A stretch of 9,225 nucleotides of DNA from Pseudomonadota bacterium (GCA_022560215.1 JADFTO010000097.1:1-9225); one strand, 5' to 3'. Counted from the first letter of the stretch, positions 1 through 5,988 are shown. Numbers and translations: made by a program. The notes: generated by a model from the letters alone, not told the origin.

Positions 1-1
1 G

Positions 2-487
2 CCCAAGGCGGCCTCGGGCGCGGCGCCCGGGAAGGCCGCGAGCAAGCCCAAGGCGGCGGCCGCGCCCAGGCCCCCCCCGGCGGCCCTGCCCAAGCCCCCG
101 CCCAGCAGCGGCAAGGGGTTTTTGTGGCCGGTCCGGGGCAAGGTCGTGTCCTCCTTCGGGCCCAAGGCCAAGGGCCTGCACAACGACGGGGTCAACATCG
201 CCGCCCCCCGGGGGACGCCCGTGCTGGCGGCGGAGAACGGCGTCATCGCCTACGCCGGGAACGAGCTCCGGGGCTACGGCAACCTGCTGCTGGTCAAGCA
301 CGACAACGGCTGGATCACGGCCTACGCCCACACCCAGAACCTGGCCGTGAAGCGGGGCGAGAGGGTGAAAAAGGGCCAGATGATCGCGCGCGTCGGCAGC
401 ACCGGCAACGTGAGCACGCCCCAGCTCCACTTCGAGCTCAGGCGGGGCAAGCACGCCGTCGATCCGGTCAAGTATTTGAAGACCTGA
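2..487 (+). CDS. nlpD: NlpD-type LytM/M23 domain protein, 5' truncated
   Basis: This is the C-terminal part of a periplasmic LytM (peptidase M23) protein; the 5' end lies outside the window. The frame is open from position 2. The first 40 codons encode a low-complexity Ala/Pro/Lys linker, and the LytM domain starts near position 122. The motifs are close to E. coli NlpD: GLHNDGVNIAAPRGTPV, then GNELRGYGNLLLVKH, AYAH and STPQLHFELR. The metal ligands are degenerate. Where active enzymes have H-x-G-x-D this protein has N-D-G-V-N, and the first His of the final H-x-H is Gln. By family knowledge such domains do not cut peptidoglycan but activate cell-wall amidases during daughter-cell separation; that role is inferred here. 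A TTG at 122 could start a domain-only ORF but would cut into the linker, so a truncated longer protein is preferred. Any LysM domains or lipoprotein signal would lie upstream, unseen. Confidence 0.9.
   Translation, partial: PKAASGAAPGKAASKPKAAAAPRPPPAALPKPPPSSGKGFLWPVRGKVVSSFGPKAKGLHNDGVNIAAPRGTPVLAAENGVIAYAGNELRGYGNLLLVKHDNGWITAYAHTQNLAVKRGERVKKGQMIARVGSTGNVSTPQLHFELRRGKHAVDPVKYLKT
229..250 (+). repeat. Exact 22-base direct repeat, copy 1 (inside nlpD)
   Basis: These 22 bases, running from GGCGGAGAAC to CGTCATCGCC, encode part of the LytM core (the AENGVIA region). They recur exactly at 1837-1858 in the non-coding DNA after the transporter gene. Homology stops sharply at both ends. An exact match of this length within a 9-kb window is unlikely by chance even in GC-rich DNA. 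Confidence 0.85.
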
Positions 488-493
488 CACCGG

Positions 494-509
494 TCCCGCC
501 CACGCGGGA
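494..509 (+). other. Hairpin after nlpD, possible weak terminator
   Basis: A perfect 6-bp stem TCCCGC/GCGGGA with a four-base loop lies 7 bases after the nlpD stop codon. The following DNA is G-rich and has no T tract, so this is not a standard intrinsic terminator; it may stabilise the 3' end or assist Rho-dependent ending. I found no clear promoter in the rest of the 132-base gap up to 620. Confidence 0.3.
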
Positions 510-619
510 GACGGGAGGCGGGGGGGTGAAAAAACAACAGGGCTGTCCGTGGCCACGGCGGGAAGTTACTCTCACCGCCCTTATCGAAGCTGATCCGCGA
601 CATACCAACCTGATTTGCA

Positions 620-1810
620 ATGCGCAATTTTCATCCCACAGTCTGGCTCGGCGCCGCGGGCAAACCCCACGCCGCCACCTTCACGGCGCTGTTCACGCTT
701 TCGGCCATATCGCGGGGCATGCTGGTCACGGTCGTGCCGCTGGAGGCCTACGCCTTGCTCGGCAACGCCCAGCGGGTGAGCCTGCTCTATTTCCTGGTCA
801 GCCTGATCGGACTGGCCGGCACCCTGAGCGTTCCCTGGCTGGTCCGCCGCATCAGCCGCCGCCGTGTTTACGCCCTGGGCACGCTGGCCGCCATCGTCGG
901 GGCGGCCCTGTTGTCGCTGCAATCGGTGCCGGCGCTGTTCATCGGGCTGGCAGCCCATATCTTTTCCATAGGCTGCATGGAGATCACGCTCAACCTCTAC
1001 GTCATGGACCATATCTCACGGCGCGAACTGGGCCGGTTCGAGCCCCGGCGGGTGTTCTTCATGGCCGGCACCTGGACCCTGGGACCCTTACTCGGCGTCT
1101 TTCTCAAGACCAACGTCGCCCACGGCGCGCCCTTCGCCGCCGCCGCCATGGGCTCGGCCCTGGCCCTGGCCTATTTCTGGTTCCTGCGCCTGCGCGATGA
1201 TCCGGCCGTGGCCCCGTCACTGAGTCCGCCGCCGCGACTTCTCGGCAATGTCGGGCGCTACTTCGCCCAGCCCAGGCTGGGCCTGGCTTGGTTCCTGGCC
1301 TTCATCCGCGCCGGATGGTGGTCCCTGTTCTTCATCTATGCCCCCATCTACGGGGTGGCCTCGGGCCTCGACGAGATGGCCAGCGCCACCGTGGTCTCCA
1401 TGGGCATGGCCGCGTTGTTTCTGGTGCCCGTGTGGGGCTGGGTGGGCCGCCGCTACGGCTTGCGGTTCCTGCTGGTGGTGGGCTACGCGCTGACCGGGGT
1501 GATGAGCATTTTGGTCATGGTCGCCGACGCGGGGCCCTGGCTGGGGCCGGCAAGCCTGGTCGCCGCGGCGCTGGCCGCCAGCATCATCGACGGGGCCGGC
1601 AACGTCCCCTTCCTGCGCGCCGTGCATCCCCACCAGCGCCCGGAGATGACGAGCGTGTTCCTCACCTTCCGGGGCGTCGCCCAATTGGTGTCGCCGGGCC
1701 TCTTCGCCCTGGTGCTGATGGTGTACGCGGTGCCCGCCGTGTTCCTGGTGGGCGGCGCCATGATGCTGGGGGGGGCCTATCTTTCGCGCTTCATCCCGCG
1801 CCGCCTGTGA
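620..1810 (+). CDS. Major facilitator superfamily (MFS) transporter
   Basis: A 396-residue integral inner-membrane protein with about 12 hydrophobic helices, the usual MFS size. Two six-helix halves are separated by a hydrophilic loop at about residues 190-220. The basic loop between helices 2 and 3 (residues 75-84, VRRISRRRVY) and its counterpart in the second half (residues 273-280, GWVGRRYG) match the MFS motif-A position. Other striking stretches are residues 228-244 (FIRAGWWSLFFIYAPIY) and 324-335 (DGAGNVPFLRAV). The substrate cannot be told from sequence; drug or metabolite efflux is only a guess. The start is well bounded: an in-frame stop lies at 611-613 and ATG 620 follows at once. 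There is no good ribosome binding site before it. A 7-bp hairpin (1801-1807 with 1815-1821) brackets the stop codon, without a T tract. It is probably a single-gene unit. Confidence 0.88.
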   Translation: MRNFHPTVWLGAAGKPHAATFTALFTLSAISRGMLVTVVPLEAYALLGNAQRVSLLYFLVSLIGLAGTLSVPWLVRRISRRRVYALGTLAAIVGAALLSLQSVPALFIGLAAHIFSIGCMEITLNLYVMDHISRRELGRFEPRRVFFMAGTWTLGPLLGVFLKTNVAHGAPFAAAAMGSALALAYFWFLRLRDDPAVAPSLSPPPRLLGNVGRYFAQPRLGLAWFLAFIRAGWWSLFFIYAPIYGVASGLDEMASATVVSMGMAALFLVPVWGWVGRRYGLRFLLVVGYALTGVMSILVMVADAGPWLGPASLVAAALAASIIDGAGNVPFLRAVHPHQRPEMTSVFLTFRGVAQLVSPGLFALVLMVYAVPAVFLVGGAMMLGGAYLSRFIPRRL

Positions 1811-1836
1811 CCGCCAGGCGGGAGGCAGGCCCGGGA

Positions 1837-1858
1837 GGCGGAGAACGGCGTCATCGCC
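1837..1858 (+). repeat. Exact 22-base direct repeat, copy 2 (intergenic)
   Basis: Second copy of the 22 bases found at 229-250 in nlpD, located 26 bases after the transporter stop codon in DNA that encodes nothing recognisable. The two copies flank the 3' end of nlpD and the whole transporter gene, as expected of a rearrangement or duplication scar. Confidence 0.85.
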
Positions 1859-1892
1859 ACGGAAACGGACGCAAGCGGCCTTAAAGCCAAAT

Positions 1893-2019
1893 CATACCAG
1901 CGGCCCTTAAGAAGGACCGCTGGGCGTTCATGCGCCACGCAGGCTCTCAGGCCATAAGCGCCGGCGCGCGGTCGCGCTTGCCAAAGGGCGATTTAACAAG
2001 CTCAACGCCCTTTGGTATG
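1893..2019. repeat. 127-bp multi-hairpin palindromic element
   Basis: The element is bounded by a perfect 7-bp inverted repeat, CATACCA (1893-1899) and TGGTATG (2013-2019). Inside are two strong hairpins. The left one pairs CCAGCGG (1897-1903) with CCGCTGG (1917-1923), then after one mismatch CCTT with AAGG around a three-base loop. The right one pairs CCAAAGGGCG (1981-1990) with CGCCCTTTGG (2006-2015), a perfect 10-bp stem with a 15-base loop. The middle holds short GC-rich palindromes. This layout resembles non-autonomous intergenic mosaic repeats of alphaproteobacteria. It encodes no transposase. Copy number elsewhere in the genome is unknown. The terminal ATG of the right end (2017-2019) is a candidate start codon for the downstream gene. 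Confidence 0.72.
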
Positions 2020-3759
2020 AGCCCAGGGGCCGTGGAAGTGGCCGACGCATCCGCGGCGGACATCCACTGGCCGCCCGGCAAGCCCAATCCCTTCGATCCC
2101 GGGATGATCGCGCGCGGCGCCGTGCTTCCCATCATCGGCGAGGTCCGCGAACCCTCCCCGGAAATTCTTCGAAACGCTCCCCCGCCCCTGGCGGCCGCGG
2201 ACGGCGCCCCCGAACCGCCGGCCGGCACGCAAGGATCCTACAGCTTCGCCGAGCTGTTCGGATCGCTGGTGGACCTGTTCGCGGGCGACGAGGCGCCGGA
2301 CGAAGCGACGGCGGCTGCCTCCGTCAATCCCGGGGAAGCGCCCGCCGATCCGCCGGAGGCCCCGGGGCACGTCCTGGCTGCCGCCGAAGACGAACCCGCG
2401 CCGCCCCGGGCGGTAGTTAACTATACCTTCTCGGATCTGTTCGGCATGCTGGCGGACTTTTTCTCCGGCGACGGCGGCGTTATGGCCGATGCGCCCGACG
2501 TTGCGCCCGCCTCGGCCCTCGCTTCGGCCCCGGGAGAGGCGCCCGAGGTCCCGGGAGAGGCGCTGGGGACGGCCCTTGCCGCCGCCGGGCCCCACGACGG
2601 CGGACGCCCGCTCGAAGCGACGCGCCGCGAAACGCCGCCGGGATTGACGCCCGTGGAGGCCCCCACCTTTTCCGACCCGGGTCCCCCGGTTGCCCGCCCC
2701 ATGCTCGCCGAGGCCTTCACCGCCCCCCCGGCGGGCGAGGACACGAGCGTCGGGGAGGCGGCCCCGGCCGCGAAACCCGTGGCCGCGCCCCGGGACGAGC
2801 CCCAGGAGATCACGGGCCTGTTCGCCTGGATCGCCGACGCCTTCTCAAGCGCCACCGGGGCCAATGACGAGGACGCCCAGACGCCAGAGGGGCCTGATCT
2901 GGCCCTGGCGGAACTCCCCGATACGGCCGTCTCCGCCGGTTCCTCCACCACGCCCATGCAGTGGAAGGTCCCGGACCGGGAAATGCCCGCGCCCCTCGCC
3001 GAACTGTTGGGGGCGCCGGAACTGGCCCGGGCCGCGGAGAACATGCGGGCCCGGGGGCCTAAGGAAAAGGGCGTCATCGGCCGGCTGGCCGATCTCCTGG
3101 TCAGCGGCGGCGGGGACTCGTCTCGGCCGGGGGATGACGGCTGGGCGGTGAAGAACGTCGAGATCGCCCAGATCCCGCCTTCCTTGCCTAAGAAGCCCCG
3201 CCCCGTCAGGCCCAAGAAGCACTACCTGACGGGGGTGGTCCTCAAGCCCGGCGGGACGATGAGCCTGGGCAAGCCCTTCAGGGACCGCGGTCCGTGCATC
3301 GAGAAGAAGCGCGGCACCGTCGTCTTCTGCCTGGAGCCCTTGCAATGGCCCCGCTCCCTCGAGCCCTATTTCCAGATCGACAGCATCCTGTACCAGGGCG
3401 CCCGGGCCATCGTGCGCTACGACGAAGGGATCGCCACCACCTACCACATCCTTTTCGATTCCCGCGCCTTCGGCCGCCTGGTTTCCCACTTCAAGGGCCG
3501 CTACGGGCCCCCGACGGAACAGCTCAACCGCTCCATCGCCCCCCTGGCGGCCCCCAGGCAGGCCAATCCCATCGCCATGTGGCGGAGCGTCGATCCCGCC
3601 ACCAGCCTGGTCTCCACGTTGGAAATCCGCAAGTTCGACGACTCCCGCGGCGGCTTCCCCGACACCAAGCGGGGCGCCATCATGCTCTATCACACCTGGT
3701 CGGAGCCCATCTTTCCCCTGCTCTCGACCCTGGAACTCATGCTCCTGGACCCGAGATAG
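2017..3759 (+). CDS. Uncharacterised protein: disordered repeat-bearing N-part, folded C-terminal domain
   Basis: I do not recognise this family. High third-position GC supports real coding. Residue numbers count from the upstream ATG 1930. Residues 30-430 are rich in Ala, Pro, Gly and acidic residues and look disordered. They are punctuated by a short hydrophobic motif: 104-120 (YSFAELFGSLVDLFAGD), 165-181 (YTFSDLFGMLADFFSGD), 294-307 (ITGLFAWIADAFSS) and a weaker copy at 381-396. Residues about 430-609 look globular, with cysteines at 456 and 467 and a YQGARAIVRYDEG segment. I see no signal peptide or membrane helix. The start is uncertain. ATG 1930 and the next 29 codons lie in the palindromic element; ATG 2017, called here, is the element's last three bases and lacks a binding site; GTG 2038 has AGGGG eight bases ahead and may be the true start. 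The N-terminus may have been reshaped by element insertion. Confidence 0.75.
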   Translation: MSPGAVEVADASAADIHWPPGKPNPFDPGMIARGAVLPIIGEVREPSPEILRNAPPPLAAADGAPEPPAGTQGSYSFAELFGSLVDLFAGDEAPDEATAAASVNPGEAPADPPEAPGHVLAAAEDEPAPPRAVVNYTFSDLFGMLADFFSGDGGVMADAPDVAPASALASAPGEAPEVPGEALGTALAAAGPHDGGRPLEATRRETPPGLTPVEAPTFSDPGPPVARPMLAEAFTAPPAGEDTSVGEAAPAAKPVAAPRDEPQEITGLFAWIADAFSSATGANDEDAQTPEGPDLALAELPDTAVSAGSSTTPMQWKVPDREMPAPLAELLGAPELARAAENMRARGPKEKGVIGRLADLLVSGGGDSSRPGDDGWAVKNVEIAQIPPSLPKKPRPVRPKKHYLTGVVLKPGGTMSLGKPFRDRGPCIEKKRGTVVFCLEPLQWPRSLEPYFQIDSILYQGARAIVRYDEGIATTYHILFDSRAFGRLVSHFKGRYGPPTEQLNRSIAPLAAPRQANPIAMWRSVDPATSLVSTLEIRKFDDSRGGFPDTKRGAIMLYHTWSEPIFPLLSTLELMLLDPR

Positions 3760-3807
3760 GAATCCCCGGGCGCGCCGCCCCTGACCCGCGCCGGCCCCTT
3801 GGATTCC
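3759..3807. other. Nested inverted repeat after the hypothetical gene
   Basis: GGAATCC (3759-3765) pairs with GGATTCC (3801-3807), and inside it GGCGCG (3769-3774) pairs with CGCGCC (3787-3792). The structure begins at the last base of the stop codon, so it could protect the 3' end of the transcript. No T tract follows, which argues against an intrinsic terminator. Confidence 0.35.
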
Positions 3808-3828
3808 CCCGCAAAACCACCATATGTG

Positions 3829-3867
3829 CCTAATACCAAGATCCTGAGTGGCATACTTTGTATTAGG
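3829..3867. repeat. Interrupted palindrome upstream of the promoter
   Basis: CCTAATAC (3829-3836) pairs with GTATTAGG (3860-3867). After a C/T mismatch, AAG (3838-3840) pairs with CTT (3856-3858), leaving a 15-base loop. The ATACCA core resembles the ends of the element at 1893-2019, and the loop length equals that of its right hairpin, so the two may be related repeats. It abuts the -35 box at 3869, so an operator role is also possible. Confidence 0.5.
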
Positions 3868-3868
3868 G

Positions 3869-3898
3869 GTTACAGACAGGGGAATTAAGAGTTATAAT
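3869..3898 (+). promoter_or_regulatory. Sigma70-type promoter for the small-peptide/PuuD-like pair
   Basis: A perfect -10 hexamer TATAAT (3893-3898) sits 18 bases after GTTACA (3869-3874), which matches 4 of 6 bases of the -35 consensus. This is an AT-rich island in GC-rich DNA. Transcription would begin near 3905, giving a leader of about 55 bases before the ATG at 3961. Confidence 0.6.
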
Positions 3899-3923
3899 CA
3901 TCCGCGACGTTTCCTGAAACGAT

Positions 3924-3938
3924 GGCAACTGGGTTGCC
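3924..3938 (+). promoter_or_regulatory. Leader hairpin ahead of the ribosome binding site
   Basis: GGCAAC (3924-3929) pairs perfectly with GTTGCC (3933-3938) around a three-base loop, within the predicted 5' leader and 8 bases before the ribosome binding site AAGGGGGAG (3947-3955). The hairpin leaves the site exposed, so it more likely stabilises the mRNA than blocks translation; that is inference. Confidence 0.4.
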
Positions 3939-3960
3939 TCAAAGGTAAGGGGGAGTTGAC

Positions 3961-4053
3961 ATGAAGAATCCACTCGAATCTTTGAATACGACCATCGGCA
4001 TGGGGGTGGCCCTGGTGGTTGTCCTCGTCATCCTGGTCCAGGCGATCAACTAG
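3961..4053 (+). CDS. 30-residue single-helix membrane peptide
   Basis: The protein reads MKNPLESLNTTIG then a hydrophobic run MGVALVVVLVILVQAI ending in Asn and a TAG stop. Residues about 12-29 form one membrane helix with a short polar N-terminus. Support for translation is strong: a ribosome binding site AAGGGGGAG five bases before ATG, a promoter upstream, and the next gene starting 24 bases after the stop with its own binding site. Its place at the head of a transcript with a PuuD-like membrane protein suggests a small partner or assembly subunit, comparable in size to the small subunits of respiratory oxidases, but I recognise no family and the role is inferred. It is short enough to be missed by standard gene callers. 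Confidence 0.7.
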   Translation: MKNPLESLNTTIGMGVALVVVLVILVQAIN

Positions 4054-4077
4054 CGAGGCCGAGGAAGGAGACCCGAC

Positions 4078-4602
4078 ATGGACGCGGTAGCGGCATTTCT
4101 CGATGCAGAATTCATGGCCTTCATCTGGCGCTGGCTGCATGTGCTCAGCGGCGTCATGTGGATCGGCCTGCTTTGGTACTTCAATTTCGTGCAGATCCCC
4201 AACATGGGGAAGATTCCCGACGAACAGAAGCCGGCCATCAGCAAGGTGATCGCGCCGGCGGCGCTCTGGTGGTTCCGCTGGGCGGCCATGGCCACCATCG
4301 TCACCGGGCTGATCCTGGCCACCTACACCGGCTACATCGTCGACGCCCTGGCGCTCGGGCTGAACGGGGGCGGCCCCCAGGTCACCGCCATCGGCTTCGG
4401 CATGTGGATGGGCATCATCATGTGGTTCAACGTCTGGTTCATCATCTGGCCCAACCAGAAACGCGCCCTTGGCATCGTCGAGGCGGACGCCGGGTCGAAG
4501 GCGGCCTCGGCCAGGACGGCCATGCTGTTTTCCAGGACCAACACCATGCTGTCGATCCCCATGCTGTTCGCCATGGTGTCGGCCCAGAACTGGAGCTACT
4601 AG
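4078..4602 (+). CDS. PuuD-like membrane protein without cytochrome c domain
   Basis: A 174-residue inner-membrane protein with four hydrophobic segments at about 15-37, 61-88, 103-124 and 148-170. The first carries WLHVLSGVMWIGLLWYFNF with His21, and the last follows SRTNTMLSIPMLF; both are typical of the membrane domain of urate hydroxylase PuuD. Characterised PuuD proteins are much longer and end in a cytochrome c domain with a CxxCH motif. That motif and the whole C-terminal domain are absent here, so urate oxidation should not be assumed; an electron-transfer or haem-binding membrane protein is as likely. The start at 4078 is supported by GGAAGGAG (4063-4070) seven bases upstream. It follows the 30-residue peptide gene by 24 bases and is ended by a strong terminator, so the two form an operon. 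No purine-degradation gene is nearby. Confidence 0.82.
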   Translation: MDAVAAFLDAEFMAFIWRWLHVLSGVMWIGLLWYFNFVQIPNMGKIPDEQKPAISKVIAPAALWWFRWAAMATIVTGLILATYTGYIVDALALGLNGGGPQVTAIGFGMWMGIIMWFNVWFIIWPNQKRALGIVEADAGSKAASARTAMLFSRTNTMLSIPMLFAMVSAQNWSY

Positions 4603-4627
4603 CCCGATTCGCGGCGAGGAGGGCGAA

Positions 4628-4656
4628 GGGCCCGGCGCTGGCGCCGGGTCCTTTTT
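4628..4656 (+). terminator. Strong intrinsic terminator
   Basis: CCCGGCGC (4631-4638) pairs with GCGCCGGG (4641-4648), extended by GGG with TCC including one G-U pair, and followed directly by TTTTT (4652-4656). It lies 26 bases after the PuuD-like stop codon, between convergent genes. In the minus direction the hairpin lacks a T tract, so it mainly ends the plus-strand operon. Confidence 0.9.
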
Positions 4657-4684
4657 CGTGTTCGCACCACAGGCGTCCCGGGGG

Positions 4685-5056
4685 TCAGTCCACGGCGATC
4701 AGCGCCGCGGCGCAGCGCCGGTCCTCGGCCATGAGCACGTTGAAGGTGCGGCAGGCGGCGCCCGTGTCCATCCATTCCAGCGCCATGCCGCGGGCCTTGA
4801 GCGCTTCGGCCAACCCCCGGGGCGGCGGCCGGAAGCTGGCCCCGCAGCCGACCAGCAGGATGTCTATGGCCTCGGCTGGGACCGGGTCCAGGCTTGCGGC
4901 GGTGATCCCTTCCGCGTCCGTGACGGGCCAGGGCTCCGCGTGGCCCGGGGAGACCAGGATGGAGCCCTGGAAGACCCGGCCGGAGACCCGGAACCGCCGT
5001 CGCCCGTAAGCCTGGATGACCTGGCGTCTGGCGGCGGGGGCGGCGGCGTTTTCCAA
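4685..5056 (-). CDS. Mth938-like domain (DUF498/NDUFAF3 family) protein
   Basis: A 123-residue soluble protein of the Mth938-like family, related to the mitochondrial complex I assembly factor NDUFAF3; its bacterial biochemical role is not established. Family features are IQAYGRRRFRVSG (residues 14-26), ILLVGCGASF (66-75) and MDTGAACRTFNVL (96-108), then a C-terminal AAALIAV strand. The length fits the family. There is no ATG or GTG near the expected start. TTG 5056 begins 8 bases after the secF stop and just ahead of the conserved core, so it is the best start and implies translational coupling to secF. Upstream in-frame codons belong to the secF reading region and are shadow. Position after secF is common in alphaproteobacteria. 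It is the last gene of the operon and convergent with the PuuD-like gene. Confidence 0.87.
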   Translation of the reverse strand: MENAAAPAARRQVIQAYGRRRFRVSGRVFQGSILVSPGHAEPWPVTDAEGITAASLDPVPAEAIDILLVGCGASFRPPPRGLAEALKARGMALEWMDTGAACRTFNVLMAEDRRCAAALIAVD

Positions 5057-5064
5057 CGGTCCGG

Positions 5065-5988
5065 CTACGGCGTTTCCGGCGCCGGTGCCGCGCCGGGGCG
5101 GTGGCTCACGTCCAGGTAGAGCAAAATAGGCACCGCCAGGCAGATCGACGAATAGGTGCCGATGATGACGCCCCAGATCATGGCGAAGGTGAAGCCCCGG
5201 ACCACCTCGCCGCCGAGGAAATAGAGGGCGAGCAGGGCCAACAGCGTGGTGACGCTGGTCATCACGGTGCGCGACAGGGTCTCGTTGATGCTGCGGTTGA
5301 GCAACTCCGGCATGTCCAGCACCTTGAACTTGCGCAGGTTCTCGCGCACCCGGTCGTAGACCACGACGGTGTCGTTGATGGAATAGCCGGCGATGGTGAG
5401 GATGGCGGCCACCGTGGACAGGTTGAATTCCAGCCCCAGCAGGGCGAAGAGTCCGATGGTGGAGACCACGTCGTGGATGAGCGCGATGACGGCGCCCAGG
5501 CCGAACTGCCATTCGAAGCGGAACCAGATGTAGATCAGCATGGCAAACATGGCGGCGACCACCGCCTTGACCCCGTCCCAGAACAGCTCCTGGCTGACCT
5601 TGGGGCCGACGAATTCCGTGCGCCGGTACTCTATCCCCTCGCCCAGCGCCGCCTTCACCTTCTCCACGGCCAGCCCTTGCGCCTTATCCCCGCCTTCCTG
5701 CTTTTGTATGCGGATGAGCACGTCGTTGGGGGCGCCGAACTCCTGCAGGGTCACCTCGCCGAGGCCGAGGCCGGAAAGGGAATCCCGCATGCCCGCGATG
5801 TCGGCGGGGCCCTGGGTGCGCACGTCGATCATGATGCCGCCCTCGAAATCGATGCCGTAGTTGAGGCCGCGGCCCACGAAAAGGATCAACGACGCCGCCA
5901 CCAGGACGGCGGAAAAGACGAAGAAGGCCATCCGCTTCGAGATGAAGGGGATGGAAGTGCCGGCGGGAATCAGGTTCAGTCCGCGCAT
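5065..5988 (-). CDS. secF: Protein translocase subunit SecF
   Basis: SecF, 307 residues, works with SecD in the inner membrane to pull exported proteins out of the SecYEG channel using the proton gradient. One helix (about 20-38) is followed by GIDFEGG (45-51), a periplasmic domain, FVGPKVSQEL (126-135) and five further helices. The signature GYSINDTVVVYDRVREN (201-217) with Asp206 in the membrane matches the proton-relay region of the SecD/SecF superfamily. An upstream ATG at 6027 would overlap secD and adds residues without family resemblance. ATG 5988 is preferred: it starts the typical short N-terminus, lies 10 bases after the secD stop, and has AAGGA directly before it. The C-terminus (SHRPGAAPAPETP) is a short polar tail. 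Length is normal. Confidence 0.96.
   Translation of the reverse strand: MRGLNLIPAGTSIPFISKRMAFFVFSAVLVAASLILFVGRGLNYGIDFEGGIMIDVRTQGPADIAGMRDSLSGLGLGEVTLQEFGAPNDVLIRIQKQEGGDKAQGLAVEKVKAALGEGIEYRRTEFVGPKVSQELFWDGVKAVVAAMFAMLIYIWFRFEWQFGLGAVIALIHDVVSTIGLFALLGLEFNLSTVAAILTIAGYSINDTVVVYDRVRENLRKFKVLDMPELLNRSINETLSRTVMTSVTTLLALLALYFLGGEVVRGFTFAMIWGVIIGTYSSICLAVPILLYLDVSHRPGAAPAPETP

Noticed and set aside
601..610. Lone CATACCAACC before the transporter, similar to the end of the 1893-2019 element
   Set aside because: Only about 8 bases match and no partner arm is nearby; such a short match is expected by chance in 9 kb.
124..1200. 358-codon plus-strand frame across nlpD and the transporter
   Set aside because: Arg/Gly/Pro/His-rich composition typical of an out-of-frame reading of GC-rich genes; it crosses two real genes in a different frame.
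2421..3693. Long minus-strand frames opposite the unknown gene
   Set aside because: They are antisense shadows produced by high third-position GC; the plus-strand frame shows repeated motifs and a coherent C-terminal domain.
4685..5512. Long upstream extension of the Mth938 frame
   Set aside because: Everything before about 5056 overlaps secF in another frame and has Arg/Pro/His-rich shadow composition.
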